Shown one piece after another: positions 35,429 through 43,107 of a stretch of DNA of 64,000 nucleotides; within the stretch, counting starts at the first letter, position 1; the number at the start of each line of letters is the position of its first letter. A program made the position numbers and the translations under genes. This stretch comes from Vreelandella halophila. GTDB lineage: Bacteria > Pseudomonadota > Gammaproteobacteria > Pseudomonadales > Oleiphilaceae. The stretch is taken from positions 810,087 to 874,086 of the forward strand of contig NZ_JACHUZ010000013.1 in NCBI RefSeq assembly GCF_019903425.1, written 5' to 3'. The notes beneath the pieces were generated by a model. That model had not been told where the DNA came from, did not search any database, and saw only the letters and a list, made by a program, of their open reading frames with translations.

Positions 35429-36301
35429 GCCGACGGCAACCGCGTCCGCACCGATGAATGGGAATACCAGTACAACGCCGCCGGGCGGCTGACGGAGGTC
35501 TACAAGGCAGGCCAATGGGTGGCCAGCTACCGTTACGATGCCAAGGGCAAGCGCATCAGCAAGGAAACCGCCGACGGCACCCTGTATTTCTATCACAACG
35601 ACGACGGACGGCTGCTGCAGGAACGCCGCGCCGACGGCACCGTCGTCCGCCAGTACCTGTACACGCCCCAGGGCGAGCTGTTCGCCATGGTGGATGCCAA
35701 CGACGAGCTGTACTTTGTGCACCTGGACCACCTCGGTGCCCCGGTTATGCTCACCGACGAGGCCGGCGACGTAGCCTGGTCCGCCCGGCGCACGCCCTTT
35801 GGCGAAACAGAGGTAGTCCAGTCCGAGGTGACCTTCCCGGTCCGGCTGCCAGGCCAGTACCACGACCCCGAAACCGGCCTGCACTACAACCAGCAACGCT
35901 ACTACGACCCAGCCACGGGCACCTACCTGCGCCCGGACCCGCTGGGCCTGGCTGGCGGCTACCACGCCTACGCCTACACCAATCACAACCCGACGAGCTA
36001 CGTCGCCCCGGAAGGCGAGATCCTGTTTCCCGCCGCTCTTCAAGTGCTGTCCACCGGTGGTGCGGCCATGAATCTAGCGAAGGCCGCTGATCATATTGTA
36101 GACGGGGTGGCCGGTAGCAAGCCTGGCTTCGAGGATCTGGCCGCTGGATTCGCGAAGGCGCAAGCGCGTCGTCTCGCATCGCAGGCAACACCGGGGCTTG
36201 ATCGTACCCAGGATATGTTGAGCGCTGCAGGGTTAGTGCCAGGGGCCGGCATAGCACCTGATGCCGCCAATACGGTTATTTCGTTAGGCAGAGGTAATTA
36301 G
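35429..36301 (+). pseudogene. Duplicated rhs 3' fragment without start and without toxin tip
   Basis: This segment copies 31614-32472 plus the first bases beyond the IS5 site (GGCAGAGG-AATTA). It encodes the last YD repeats, the Rhs core with DPLGLAGG and the pretoxin linker through VISLGRGN, then TAG. The copy therefore derives from, or preserves, the state before the IS at 32473 arrived. Its own tip is lost because a second IS5-type element begins at 36301, 13 bases further along the same sequence. No start or export signal is present; an internal GTG at 35519 gives a 260-residue frame of doubtful meaning. Confidence 0.9.
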
Positions 36302-36376
36302 TCGCCCCTGCAAAACCCAATTTGATAGGAAAAACAGGACCCTGGGCGCGTTTTCCGGTATAATTTCTCCCCGGAA

Positions 36377-37786
36377 ATGCACCCACAGACCCAAAACCGT
36401 GTAGTTTTCATCGCCATGATTCCCACCGACGACCGCCAGCAGCCCCAGAAAGGGCTCTTTGAGCTCTATCTCGAAGACATGATCAACCTGCGTCATCCAC
36501 TGGTGCGCATGGCCGAACGCATCGACTGGCAACAGTGCGAAGAACAGTTCGGTCCCTATTGGTGTCCGGATAACGGTCGCCCAGGCCATCCCATCCGGCT
36601 TCACGTTGGGCTGCAGATGCTCAAGCACATGCAGGGGCTGTCCGACCACGAGCTGCTCGATCAGTGGGTGGAGAACCCGTACTGGCAGTATTTCTGCGGC
36701 GAGTCGGTGTTCAAGCATGAGCCGCCGATGGACGAGTCCACCATGGGCCGGTTCCGTCGTCGTATTGGCGAAGATGGCGCGCGAGCGCTTTTGAAGATGA
36801 CGGTGGAGTTGGGTGAAGGCACGGGCACGGTTGCTCCCGAGAGTTTCCGAGTGGCGGTGGCCGATACAACCGTGATGCCCAAGGCCATCGAGCACCCCAG
36901 CGAAGCGCGGCTGATGGTGCGCGCGCACCGGCGCCTGGTGAGCCGGGCCAAAGCGGACGGTGTGAAGTTCCGCCAGACCTACGAGCGCTCGCTCGATGGG
37001 CTGGTCATCCAGATCGGGCGCTACGCCCACGCCCGCCAGTTCCGGCGCATGCACAAACGGCTTCGCAAGCTCCATGGTTATCTGGGCCGTGTGTGCAATG
37101 ACGTTCGCCGCCAGCAACCTCATGGCCAGCGCAGCCAGGGACTGGATGAGGCGCTTTACCAGGCACTGTACCTGTGGCGCCAGTACGCCGAGCCTCAACA
37201 CCGGCCCAAGCTCTACAGCCTGCACGAGCCGGAGGTGGCCTGCATCGCCAAGGGCAAGGCCCGCACCCCCTATGAGTTCGGCAGCAAGGTCAGTGTGATC
37301 ACCACCGCCAGGGAGGGCTTTGTGCTCGACTGCCAGGCCCTGCGCGGCAATGCCTACGATGGCCACACGCTGCACCAGGGGCTGGAACGGGTGCATAAAC
37401 ACTGCGGCCAGCTGCCGGTGAACACCCTGGTCGACCGGGGCTATCGCGGCAGCGAGAGCACACCGCTGACCAACGTGCACATCACCGGCAAGAAGAAAGG
37501 CAACGGCACCGCCCACGCCCGCTACCAGCACCGGCGCAACAGCGTTGAGCCGATCATCGGCCACATGAAACACGAAGGCCTGCTGGATCGCTGCCACCTG
37601 CGCGGGCGCGAAGGCGATCGGGTCCACGCGGTGCTGTGCGCGGTCGGGTTCAACCTGAGGAAGGTGCTGCGCCGGCTGGCGCAGCTTTTTGGGCTTCAAT
37701 TGCTCCGGGCACTGCTGGCCGCAATCCATCAATCCGGGGTGGGTGTTGCCCGATCACAGCAACAGCTCACACCGGGAGCTGCCTGA
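36377..37786 (+). CDS. IS5-superfamily (DUF772-type) transposase
   Basis: This 469-residue DDE transposase is longer than that of the first IS and unrelated in detail. The N-terminal DUF772-type region reads GRPGHPIRLHVGLQMLKHMQ then LSDHELLDQWVENPYWQYF. Catalytic segments are VAVADTTVMPKAIEHP, NTLVDRGYRGSES, and RRNSVEPIIGHMKHEGLLDR. The frame is intact to a stop inside the terminal repeat. ATG 36377 is used; ATG 36416 (MIPTDDRQQPQKG) is an alternative and may be the true start. Transposition activity is plausible. Confidence 0.92.
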   Translation: MHPQTQNRVVFIAMIPTDDRQQPQKGLFELYLEDMINLRHPLVRMAERIDWQQCEEQFGPYWCPDNGRPGHPIRLHVGLQMLKHMQGLSDHELLDQWVENPYWQYFCGESVFKHEPPMDESTMGRFRRRIGEDGARALLKMTVELGEGTGTVAPESFRVAVADTTVMPKAIEHPSEARLMVRAHRRLVSRAKADGVKFRQTYERSLDGLVIQIGRYAHARQFRRMHKRLRKLHGYLGRVCNDVRRQQPHGQRSQGLDEALYQALYLWRQYAEPQHRPKLYSLHEPEVACIAKGKARTPYEFGSKVSVITTAREGFVLDCQALRGNAYDGHTLHQGLERVHKHCGQLPVNTLVDRGYRGSESTPLTNVHITGKKKGNGTAHARYQHRRNSVEPIIGHMKHEGLLDRCHLRGREGDRVHAVLCAVGFNLRKVLRRLAQLFGLQLLRALLAAIHQSGVGVARSQQQLTPGAA

Positions 37787-37809
37787 AAGGCGGGTTTCGC
37801 AAGGGCGAC
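37783..37809. repeat. 27-bp direct repeat, first copy (IS right end)
   Basis: The first copy contains AAAGGCGGGTTTCGCAAGG and the second, at 38112-38138, AAAGGCGGGGTTCGCAAGG; 25 of 27 positions agree. They bracket the IS66 remnant. The repeat is the right terminus of the second IS, so the second copy is a solo end from another copy of that IS. Confidence 0.8.
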
Positions 37810-38091
37810 GTTTGAACGCCTGCTGCTGGCGGTACAGCGGCAGCGCATCCACGTATTTGGCCACCAGGCAGTAGGCCAGCAGGTTGGCGCTGGCATTGGA
37901 TTTGGGCAGCGGCTGCGCCGGAGCCGGCGCGATGGCGACACCGTCCTCGCACTGGCGGCAGGCGTATTTCGGGCGGATGTGTCGGATCACCTGAACGCGG
38001 GCGGGGATCACATCCAGCTGTTCGGTGACTTCCTCGCCGATGCGAACGCGCTGGGCGCCATCATTGGGACACTGCTGCTCCGCTTCTAAGA
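37806..38091 (-). pseudogene. tnpC: IS66-family transposase (tnpC) internal fragment
   Basis: The minus-strand frame reads EQQCPNDGAQRVRIGEEVTE, QLDVIPARVQVIRHIRPKYA, CRQCEDGVAIAPAPAQPLPK and LLAYCLVAKYVDALPLYRQQ. This is the zinc-finger and following region of IS66 TnpC. Both the N-terminal part and the DDE core are missing. The piece is framed by the 27-bp IS ends at 37783 and 38112, so it is a relic of nested insertions and deletions. Confidence 0.85.
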
Positions 38092-38111
38092 TGGGGTTCG
38101 TGGACCGCTTA

Positions 38112-38138
38112 CTGAAAGGCGGGGTTCGCAAGGACGAC
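38112..38138. repeat. 27-bp direct repeat, second copy (solo IS end)
   Basis: This near-identical copy of 37783-37809 is followed by TAATGA. It also mirrors, in inverted orientation, the left end of the IS at 36301 (including TTAGTCG). The stretch from here to the tRNA at 38262 (about 120 bases) contains no recognisable gene. Confidence 0.75.
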
Positions 38139-38261
38139 TAATGACCGCGTGGCTGGTAAGCAGCGAGATAAAGGTCGCTATCGCATACCGCTTGGGTCGT
38201 CCCTGAAGCTAGGCTGGTTGTCCCAAAACTGTCCCAAACAGGACGTGGATGCGGGGGAAAA

Positions 38262-38338
<77 letters not shown>

Positions 38339-38528
38339 AGAATGACACCGGAATGGATGGCTCCGGTGTCGGTCCGGCGGCCGATGCCTTGTGAGCAACA
38401 CCACCGAAACAGGGGCGGTATGATAAGGGCCGTTGGCCTGCACGTCCATCCCCCGCTGACATTTCGGCAATTAAAGACCGCTGATTATTGTGCCAATTTT
38501 CAATGAGAACATTTTTTACGCAAAACGC

Positions 38529-38564
38529 TTGCATTCTTTTGAGGAAATAAGAATAATTAGCATT
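38529..38564 (+). promoter_or_regulatory. Promoter with overlapping Fur-like box upstream of bfd
   Basis: TTGCAT (38529-38534), a 17-base spacer and AATAAT (38552-38557) form a sigma-70-type promoter. AATAAGAATAATTAGCATT (38546-38564) covers the -10 region with 12 of 19 matches to the Fur box. Iron repression of bfd fits its role in mobilising stored iron under starvation. Confidence 0.62.
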
Positions 38565-38597
38565 AAGGTGCTCGTTAGCTGCCATGCAGGAGTTATC

Positions 38598-38804
38598 ATG
38601 TACGTGTGTCTCTGTAATCAAATCACTGATCACGAAATCCGCCGGGCGGTAGAGGATGGCTGCTCCAGCATGCGTCAGCTCAGGAACGAGCTCGGTGTGG
38701 CTACCCAGTGTGGCCGCTGTGGAACCATGGCCCGGGAAATCCTGGATGAGCACCATAACAGCGTGGATCTGGATCTGATCAATGCGCTGGCGCGCCCCGC
38801 CTGA
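38598..38804 (+). CDS. bfd: Bacterioferritin-associated ferredoxin
   Basis: This 68-residue [2Fe-2S] protein has cysteines at C4, C6, C38 and C41, the BFD-type CxC-x31-CxxC arrangement (MYVCLCNQIT ... ATQCGRCGTM). Bfd docks on bacterioferritin and donates electrons to release stored iron as Fe(II). AGGAG lies 5 bases before the ATG. The bacterioferritin gene follows 95 bases downstream in the same direction, and a Fur-like site overlaps the promoter. Length and motif are standard. Confidence 0.96.
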   Translation: MYVCLCNQITDHEIRRAVEDGCSSMRQLRNELGVATQCGRCGTMAREILDEHHNSVDLDLINALARPA

Positions 38805-38899
38805 CGGCTTTTCCCCCTGTCACTGACTGGCCGCCCCTGATCCGTGTGTGGTAGTTTTGCGTAATTAAAACACAGACACCGGATCAGGAGAGCATTCCC

Positions 38900-39391
38900 A
38901 TGAAGGGCGATAAACAGGTCATTCAGTATCTGAATCAGGCGCTGGCCGCAGAGCTGACCGCCATCAACCAGTACTTTCTCCACGCGCGCATGCTCAAGGA
39001 CTGGGGCATCGATAAGCTGGGCAAGATCGAATACGACGAATCGATCGACGAGATGAAGCACGCCGATCAGCTGATCGAGCGCATCCTGTTTCTCGGCGGG
39101 CTGCCGAACCTTCAGGATCTGAACAAACTGCTGATCGGCGAAAACGTCAAGGAAATCCTTGAGTGTGACCTCAAGGCCGAGCACGACGGTATCGCCATCT
39201 ATCGGGCCGGAATCAAGCACGCCGAATCCGTCCAGGACTACGGCACGCGCGACCTGCTCGCGACTCTGCTGGCGGACGAGGAAGGGCATGTGGACTTCCT
39301 TGAGACACAGCTCGACATGATCGACCGCATGGGTCTCGAGAACTACTGCCAGCTGCAGTCCAGTGGCACTGCCGAGGAAGGCGGCGAATAA
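38900..39391 (+). CDS. bfr: Bacterioferritin (heme-binding iron-storage subunit)
   Basis: This 163-residue subunit of the 24-mer ferritin shell has all ferroxidase ligands at canonical positions: E18, E51, H54, E94, E127 and H130. The heme-ligating methionine is M52 ([11 protein letters not shown]). It oxidises Fe(II) and stores it as ferric mineral in the cytoplasm. A GGAGAG ribosome site precedes the ATG. It follows bfd, giving the common bfd-bfr pair for storage and release. Confidence 0.97.
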   Translation: MKGDKQVIQYLNQALAAELTAINQYFLHARMLKDWGIDKLGKIEYDESIDEMKHADQLIERILFLGGLPNLQDLNKLLIGENVKEILECDLKAEHDGIAIYRAGIKHAESVQDYGTRDLLATLLADEEGHVDFLETQLDMIDRMGLENYCQLQSSGTAEEGGE

Positions 39392-39457
39392 CGCAGGCTC
39401 GTATCATCGGCCGGGAGCGGGTACAATACGTCCGCTTCTGACGACTGAGGTGTGGTA

Positions 39458-39871
39458 ATGAACAAGCTGACCCGAATTTTCGCAAGTCTCGCTCTCGTTT
39501 TGGCGCTGGGCGGTTCCGCGCTCACACTGGCGGCCGTCGAGGACCAGATCAGGGAGCGCATCAAGCCCACCGGCAATGTGAATATTGCGGGTGAAGAAGG
39601 CCAGCAGCGCCAGCAGCAGTCCACTGGACCGCGCGGTGGTGAAGAGGTCTATGCCGACGCCTGTTCCGCATGTCACGACTCCGGTGCTGCTGGCGCCCCC
39701 AAGCTCGGTGATAGTGGCGCCTGGTCGGATCGTATCAGCAAGGGCGACGAAACCCTCTATGACCATGCGATCAATGGTTTCAACGCCATGCCTGCCAAGG
39801 GCGGCTGCAGTGGCTGTTCCGATGAGGAAATACAGAATGCGGTCGACTACATGACCGCGGAGAGCGAGTAA
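39458..39871 (+). CDS. Cytochrome c5-type monoheme cytochrome
   Basis: This 137-residue periplasmic cytochrome has a signal peptide (IFASLALVLALGGSALTLAA). The heme-binding site is CSACH at residues 69-73, the methionine ligand lies in NAMPAKGGC, and two further cysteines (CSGC) fit the class I cytochrome c5 family. It probably carries electrons between membrane complexes and periplasmic or terminal oxidases. ATG 39458 follows GAGGTG; a GTG two codons earlier is possible. It is upstream of nsrR in the same direction. Confidence 0.92.
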   Translation: MNKLTRIFASLALVLALGGSALTLAAVEDQIRERIKPTGNVNIAGEEGQQRQQQSTGPRGGEEVYADACSACHDSGAAGAPKLGDSGAWSDRISKGDETLYDHAINGFNAMPAKGGCSGCSDEEIQNAVDYMTAESE

Positions 39872-39939
39872 ACCACGCTGCTCAACCCGGGAGGGACTCG
39901 GGGTGCCGCGCGCGTTGTCTCAGACAGTGAGAGCGGTCA

Positions 39940-40401
39940 ATGCGAATTACTGGCTATACAGACTATTCCCTCCGGGTTCTGATCTACCTGTCACTTCAGG
40001 GTGACCGGTTGGCGACGATTCAGGAGGTCGCCGACCGATATGGGATCTCCAAGAACCATCTCATGAAAGTGGTCCATCAGCTGACCCGCAAGGGTTACCT
40101 GGACAGTGTCCGGGGCAAGAAGGGCGGTATCCGTCTCCGTCTCAGCCCATCAGAGATCAACCTTGGTGTGCTGGTGCGTGAGATGGAGCCGGACCTGAAC
40201 CTGGTGGAGTGCTTCGGCCCGGACAACACCTGTGTGATCTCACCGGTATGCTCCCTCAAGGGCGTTCTGGGCGAGGCGCTGAATGCCTTCCTGGCGACCC
40301 TTGACCGCTATACCCTGGCCGATATCGTTCCCGGAAAGGATGTTCCCCAGCTGATCCGTCTTCTCAATATCCCCGATGAAGAGCCTGCTACTGCCGGGTG
40401 A
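39940..40401 (+). CDS. nsrR: Rrf2-family NO-sensing repressor, NsrR-like
   Basis: This 153-residue winged-helix regulator has an N-terminal MRITGYTDYSLRVLIYLS, the DNA-contacting ISKNHLMKVVHQL and the wing GKKGGIRL. Cysteines C91, C98 and C104 (ECFGPDNTCVISPVC) match the cluster-binding trio of NsrR, which loses repression on reaction with nitric oxide. A nitrate-reducing cell needs such a sensor, and the gene lies just before moaA and the nar cluster, in convergent orientation to moaA. Assignment to NsrR rather than IscR or RirA rests on the cysteine spacing and the N-terminal residues. Confidence 0.88.
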   Translation: MRITGYTDYSLRVLIYLSLQGDRLATIQEVADRYGISKNHLMKVVHQLTRKGYLDSVRGKKGGIRLRLSPSEINLGVLVREMEPDLNLVECFGPDNTCVISPVCSLKGVLGEALNAFLATLDRYTLADIVPGKDVPQLIRLLNIPDEEPATAG

Positions 40402-40409
40402 CCTGCCCC

Positions 40410-40433
40410 GTAGGAGCGACCCCCGGTCGCGAT
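40410..40433. repeat. REP-like palindromic element between nsrR and moaA
   Basis: GTAGGAGCGACCCCCGGTCG with the following CGATT contains the stem GCGACC/GGTCGC and the 5' head GTAGGAGCG typical of REP elements in Pseudomonas and related bacteria. It lies between convergent stops, a usual REP position. Only this one copy was noticed in the window. Confidence 0.5.
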
Positions 40434-40464
40434 TGGGCAAGCTCTGGAGTCACCCGGCTCAGCG

Positions 40465-41463
40465 TCAGCCCCCGGTCATATTCATGAACCGCAGGATCTG
40501 CACATCACCGTCAGTGGTGAAGTGGTGCTCCTTCGGCTTCAGGTCCATGGCGCTGATGATGGCCTCGCGGATGGGCTCATCGTCTTCGGGGTAACGCCGC
40601 ATAAGGCCCTTCAGATCCTTGGAATGCTCATTACCGAGGCACAGCAGCAGGCGGCCTTCGACGGTCAGGCGTACGCGGTTGCAGTCGCCACAGAAGTTGT
40701 GGGTGTGCGGGGAGATGAAGCCGACCTTGCTCGGTGAGTCCGGCATCTGGAAATAACGTGAGGGGCCGCCGGTATCCGCCGTGCTGGGGATAAGGTCGTA
40801 GCGCTGTTCGATGATCTCCCGGACCTCGTCGCTGGAGCAGAAGGTCTCGTCCCGGGTATGGTCGGAGATCTCGCCCAGGGGCATTTCCTCGATGAAGCTG
40901 ATATCAATGCCGCGTGACCGTGCGAATTCGACCAGATCCAGTACCTCATGGTCGTTGCTGTTCTTCATGATGACGCTGTTGAGCTTGATGCCCTTGAAGC
41001 CGGCCTCTACGGCGGTATCAATGCCCCTGATCACCTTGTTGAGGTCACCGGTGCGGGTGATGCTGCGGAACTTTTCCGCGTCCAGTGAATCCAGGCTGAT
41101 GTTGAGCCGATCCATGCCGGCGGCCCTGAGGTCGTGGGCCATGTGCGGCAGCTGGCTGCCGTTGGTGGTCATGGCCAGGTCGTTCAGGCCGAGACCGCCA
41201 ATGTCTTCCACCAGCTTCACGATGCCCTTGCGCACCAGGGGTTCACCCCCGGTCAGGCGGATTTTCTCAACACCAAGCTCGCGGAAGATGCGGGCAATGC
41301 GTGCGATCTCCTCCAGGCTGAGCACCTGCTGGCGCGGCAGGAATTCCATGTCCTCGCTCATGCAGTAGACACAGCGGAAGTCGCAGCGGTCGGTGACGGA
41401 GATGCGCACGTAGGTGATGGTGCGCCCGAACTGGTCGACCAGTGCCTTTTGCGGTTCGGACAT
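40465..41463 (-). CDS. moaA: GTP 3',8-cyclase MoaA (molybdenum cofactor biosynthesis)
   Basis: This 332-residue radical-SAM enzyme carries out the first step of molybdopterin synthesis. The N-terminal [4Fe-4S] cysteines are C27, C31 and C34 (RCDFRCVYC) and the C-terminal cluster is in [19 protein letters not shown]. The chain ends in the conserved GG. It is the only cofactor gene in the window and is placed downstream of the nar genes on the same strand, consistent with supplying NarG. A 10-base gap separates it from the hypothetical gene upstream, so the two are likely co-transcribed. Its AGGAGA ribosome site is clear. Confidence 0.97.
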   Translation of the reverse strand: MSEPQKALVDQFGRTITYVRISVTDRCDFRCVYCMSEDMEFLPRQQVLSLEEIARIARIFRELGVEKIRLTGGEPLVRKGIVKLVEDIGGLGLNDLAMTTNGSQLPHMAHDLRAAGMDRLNISLDSLDAEKFRSITRTGDLNKVIRGIDTAVEAGFKGIKLNSVIMKNSNDHEVLDLVEFARSRGIDISFIEEMPLGEISDHTRDETFCSSDEVREIIEQRYDLIPSTADTGGPSRYFQMPDSPSKVGFISPHTHNFCGDCNRVRLTVEGRLLLCLGNEHSKDLKGLMRRYPEDDEPIREAIISAMDLKPKEHHFTTDGDVQILRFMNMTGG

Positions 41464-41473
41464 CGTGTTCTCC

Positions 41474-41920
41474 TTACTGCTCGCTCATGACCTGGAGCTG
41501 CACCGGTTCGCCGTCGCGCGTGAAGATGGCGAACTGGTCCAGGTTTTCACCGGTGGTGAGGGTCTGGGCCATGCGCGTGAGGTGTTGTTCGGTCTCGTCC
41601 TCGGCTGCGGGCTCGCCGTTGCGCCCGGGGAGGATGGCGGTCATCAGGAATTCCCAGTTGGTGCTGACCTGGTCCGCTTCTTCGACAATGTCCTTGAGGC
41701 GGGTCTGGGGTGTCAAGGGGAAGTCGCGGACCATGAGGGGCATGAGGGTGCCCTGGTCGTCCATTTCGGCGTGTTCGCCGCTGGCGGTTTTTTCCTGAAG
41801 GCGCTGGACGTGGATGAGGACGACCAGGAGTTTGGTGCCGGGGCCATCCATTTCGGACATTCGGGCGAGGTCGTCGAAGGTGGTGATTCTTGGTTCCGGG
41901 GTGAAGGTTTCTACCGTCAT
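41474..41920 (-). CDS. Hypothetical protein in the nar/moaA cluster
   Basis: This 148-residue cytoplasmic protein is strongly acidic, has no cysteine and no membrane span, and contains [20 protein letters not shown], a helical centre and a C terminus [19 protein letters not shown] 41920 is chosen for the GGAAGAG ribosome-like site; the frame is open 20 codons further. No family was recognised. Its place 10 bases before moaA and downstream of narI and the PPIase gene suggests a role in nitrate reductase maturation or expression, which is inference from context only. Confidence 0.7.
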   Translation of the reverse strand: MTVETFTPEPRITTFDDLARMSEMDGPGTKLLVVLIHVQRLQEKTASGEHAEMDDQGTLMPLMVRDFPLTPQTRLKDIVEEADQVSTNWEFLMTAILPGRNGEPAAEDETEQHLTRMAQTLTTGENLDQFAIFTRDGEPVQLQVMSEQ

Positions 41921-41985
41921 GATCTGGGCTCTTCCGGTTGTTTGGCGTCTGTCACCAGACTGTAGTGTTGCTGCCGGCATTGCTA

Positions 41986-42078
41986 CAGGGGACCCCTTTC
42001 AGGGACCGCTGTGAACCCATCCATGGGCGCTGGCGCGATGACATCCTGTCATCGAGCCTCCCTGAAAGGGGTCCCCTG
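41986..42078. repeat. Structured intergenic repeat, copy 1 (93 bp)
   Basis: Perfect 20-bp arms CAGGGGACCCCTTTCAGGGA and TCCCTGAAAGGGGTCCCCTG enclose two further hairpins, CCCAT-CC-ATGGG and CGATGACA-TCC-TGTCATCG, so the whole folds as a three-way junction. The skeleton (CCGCT, then a CATCC loop, GCGCT, then an ATCC loop, then the closing arm) is shared with the element at 42980-43089. It sits between the hypothetical and PPIase genes, which are both on the minus strand. Confidence 0.85.
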
Positions 42079-42138
42079 CATCAATGCTCTAAACCCCGAA
42101 GGAGTCGCTGATTCCACCAATCGCAACATGTTCACCAT

Positions 42139-42951
42139 TTATTGCACCAGAGGGTTGTCAGCGCTGCTGAGGTCAATGCCCTCGATTCTGGAGCGGCCGG
42201 CAAGGATCTGGAGGTACTGGCTGACGGAGCGGCGCCAGACGGATTCCTTAAGATAGGTGGCGATCTTTTCTGTCACGGCCTCGTAGGGCAGCTGTTCGCC
42301 GCGCTGGCGTTCGTGCAGCCAGACCACGTGGAAGCCGTAGCGGGTTTCCAGTGGATGGGCGGAGAGTTCGCCTTCGGGGAGGCGGTCGAGGGCCTTTTCG
42401 AAGTCGTGTGAGGTGTCGCCTGGGCCGACGGTGCCCATGTCGCCGCCGGCTTCGGCGGAGGGGCATTTGGAGTGCTTGAACGCCAGCCGTGTGAAGCGCC
42501 CCGGGTCGGCCTGGCAGACGCGGATGATGCGGCGGCAGCGTTCGCGGGCGCTGACGCGGGCGTCGGCGTCGTCGGCCGGGGCCGGACGGAAGATGTGGGA
42601 GACGTGGTACCGGCTGGGTGAACGGAAGCGTTCGCGGTTGCTTTCGTAGTACTGGCGGCAGGCGGCTTCGTCCGGTTCCGGGTTGTCCAGTTCCTGGTCG
42701 AGGAGCTGGCGGATCTGGGCTTCTTCCTGGGTTTCCGCGGTCTGGCGGTCTTCACCGGTGATGCCCTGGCGTTCGGCCTCTGTGATCAGCATCGTGCGGA
42801 TGGACAGGGCCTTGGCGGCTTCTTTTCGGGCTTCTTCCAGGGACGGGGCCGGGTGGTATTGAATCTCCTGGTTGATCGCTTCTTCGGTAATGGTTCGACC
42901 GTTGATCAGGATTTCGCCGCCGGCGACCTGTTGGATGGGGATGGCTTGCAT
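42139..42951 (-). CDS. Parvulin-type peptidyl-prolyl isomerase (PpiC/NifM-like)
   Basis: This 270-residue protein has a helical chaperone-like N-terminal half (EEAINQEIQYHPAPSLEEAR) and a rotamase domain from about residue 128 (YHVSHIFRP, FTRLAFKHSKCPSAEAGGDM, TRYGFHVVWLHER). No signal peptide is seen, so it is probably cytoplasmic, as for NifM-like proteins associated with metalloenzyme maturation. It lies between narI and moaA on the same strand, which suggests it assists folding of nitrate reductase. ATG 42951 is chosen for AGAGGTA at 8 bases. Repeat elements flank it on both sides. Confidence 0.88.
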   Translation of the reverse strand: MQAIPIQQVAGGEILINGRTITEEAINQEIQYHPAPSLEEARKEAAKALSIRTMLITEAERQGITGEDRQTAETQEEAQIRQLLDQELDNPEPDEAACRQYYESNRERFRSPSRYHVSHIFRPAPADDADARVSARERCRRIIRVCQADPGRFTRLAFKHSKCPSAEAGGDMGTVGPGDTSHDFEKALDRLPEGELSAHPLETRYGFHVVWLHERQRGEQLPYEAVTEKIATYLKESVWRRSVSQYLQILAGRSRIEGIDLSSADNPLVQ

Positions 42952-42979
42952 GCTGCTACCTCTGTGTCTGCTGCAGGTC

Positions 42980-43089
42980 GGCCGCTGCCGGGGATGCTCT
43001 CCGGGAACCGCTACGAGCACATCCCTGTGCGCTACGCGGTGACCATCCATGGTCACCGAGTTTCCCTCCGAGCATCCCCGGCATCGGCC
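42980..43089. repeat. Structured intergenic repeat, copy 2 (110 bp)
   Basis: Outer arms containing TGCCGGGGATGCTC and GAGCATCCCCGGCA pair imperfectly over about 28 bases. Inside are GCACA-TCCC-TGTGC and the perfect GGTGACCAT-CC-ATGGTCACC. The order and spacing of hairpins match copy 1 while many stem bases differ in paired fashion. It lies between narI and the PPIase gene. Confidence 0.85.
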
Positions 43090-43107
43090 GCCCTATGATG
43101 TCGGGCT

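Larger units (their letters stand above)
36301..37809 (+). mobile_element. IS5-superfamily insertion sequence, second type
   Basis: A left end GTCGCCCCTGCAAAACCC (36301-36318) pairs with a right end GGGTTTCGCAAGGGCGAC (37792-37809), 16 of 18 complementary. Between them lies one long transposase gene with a TATAAT box at 36359. No matching target duplication is seen (AATTA on the left, GTTTG on the right), so the right flank has probably been deleted. A second copy of the right end lies at 38112-38138. Confidence 0.75.
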
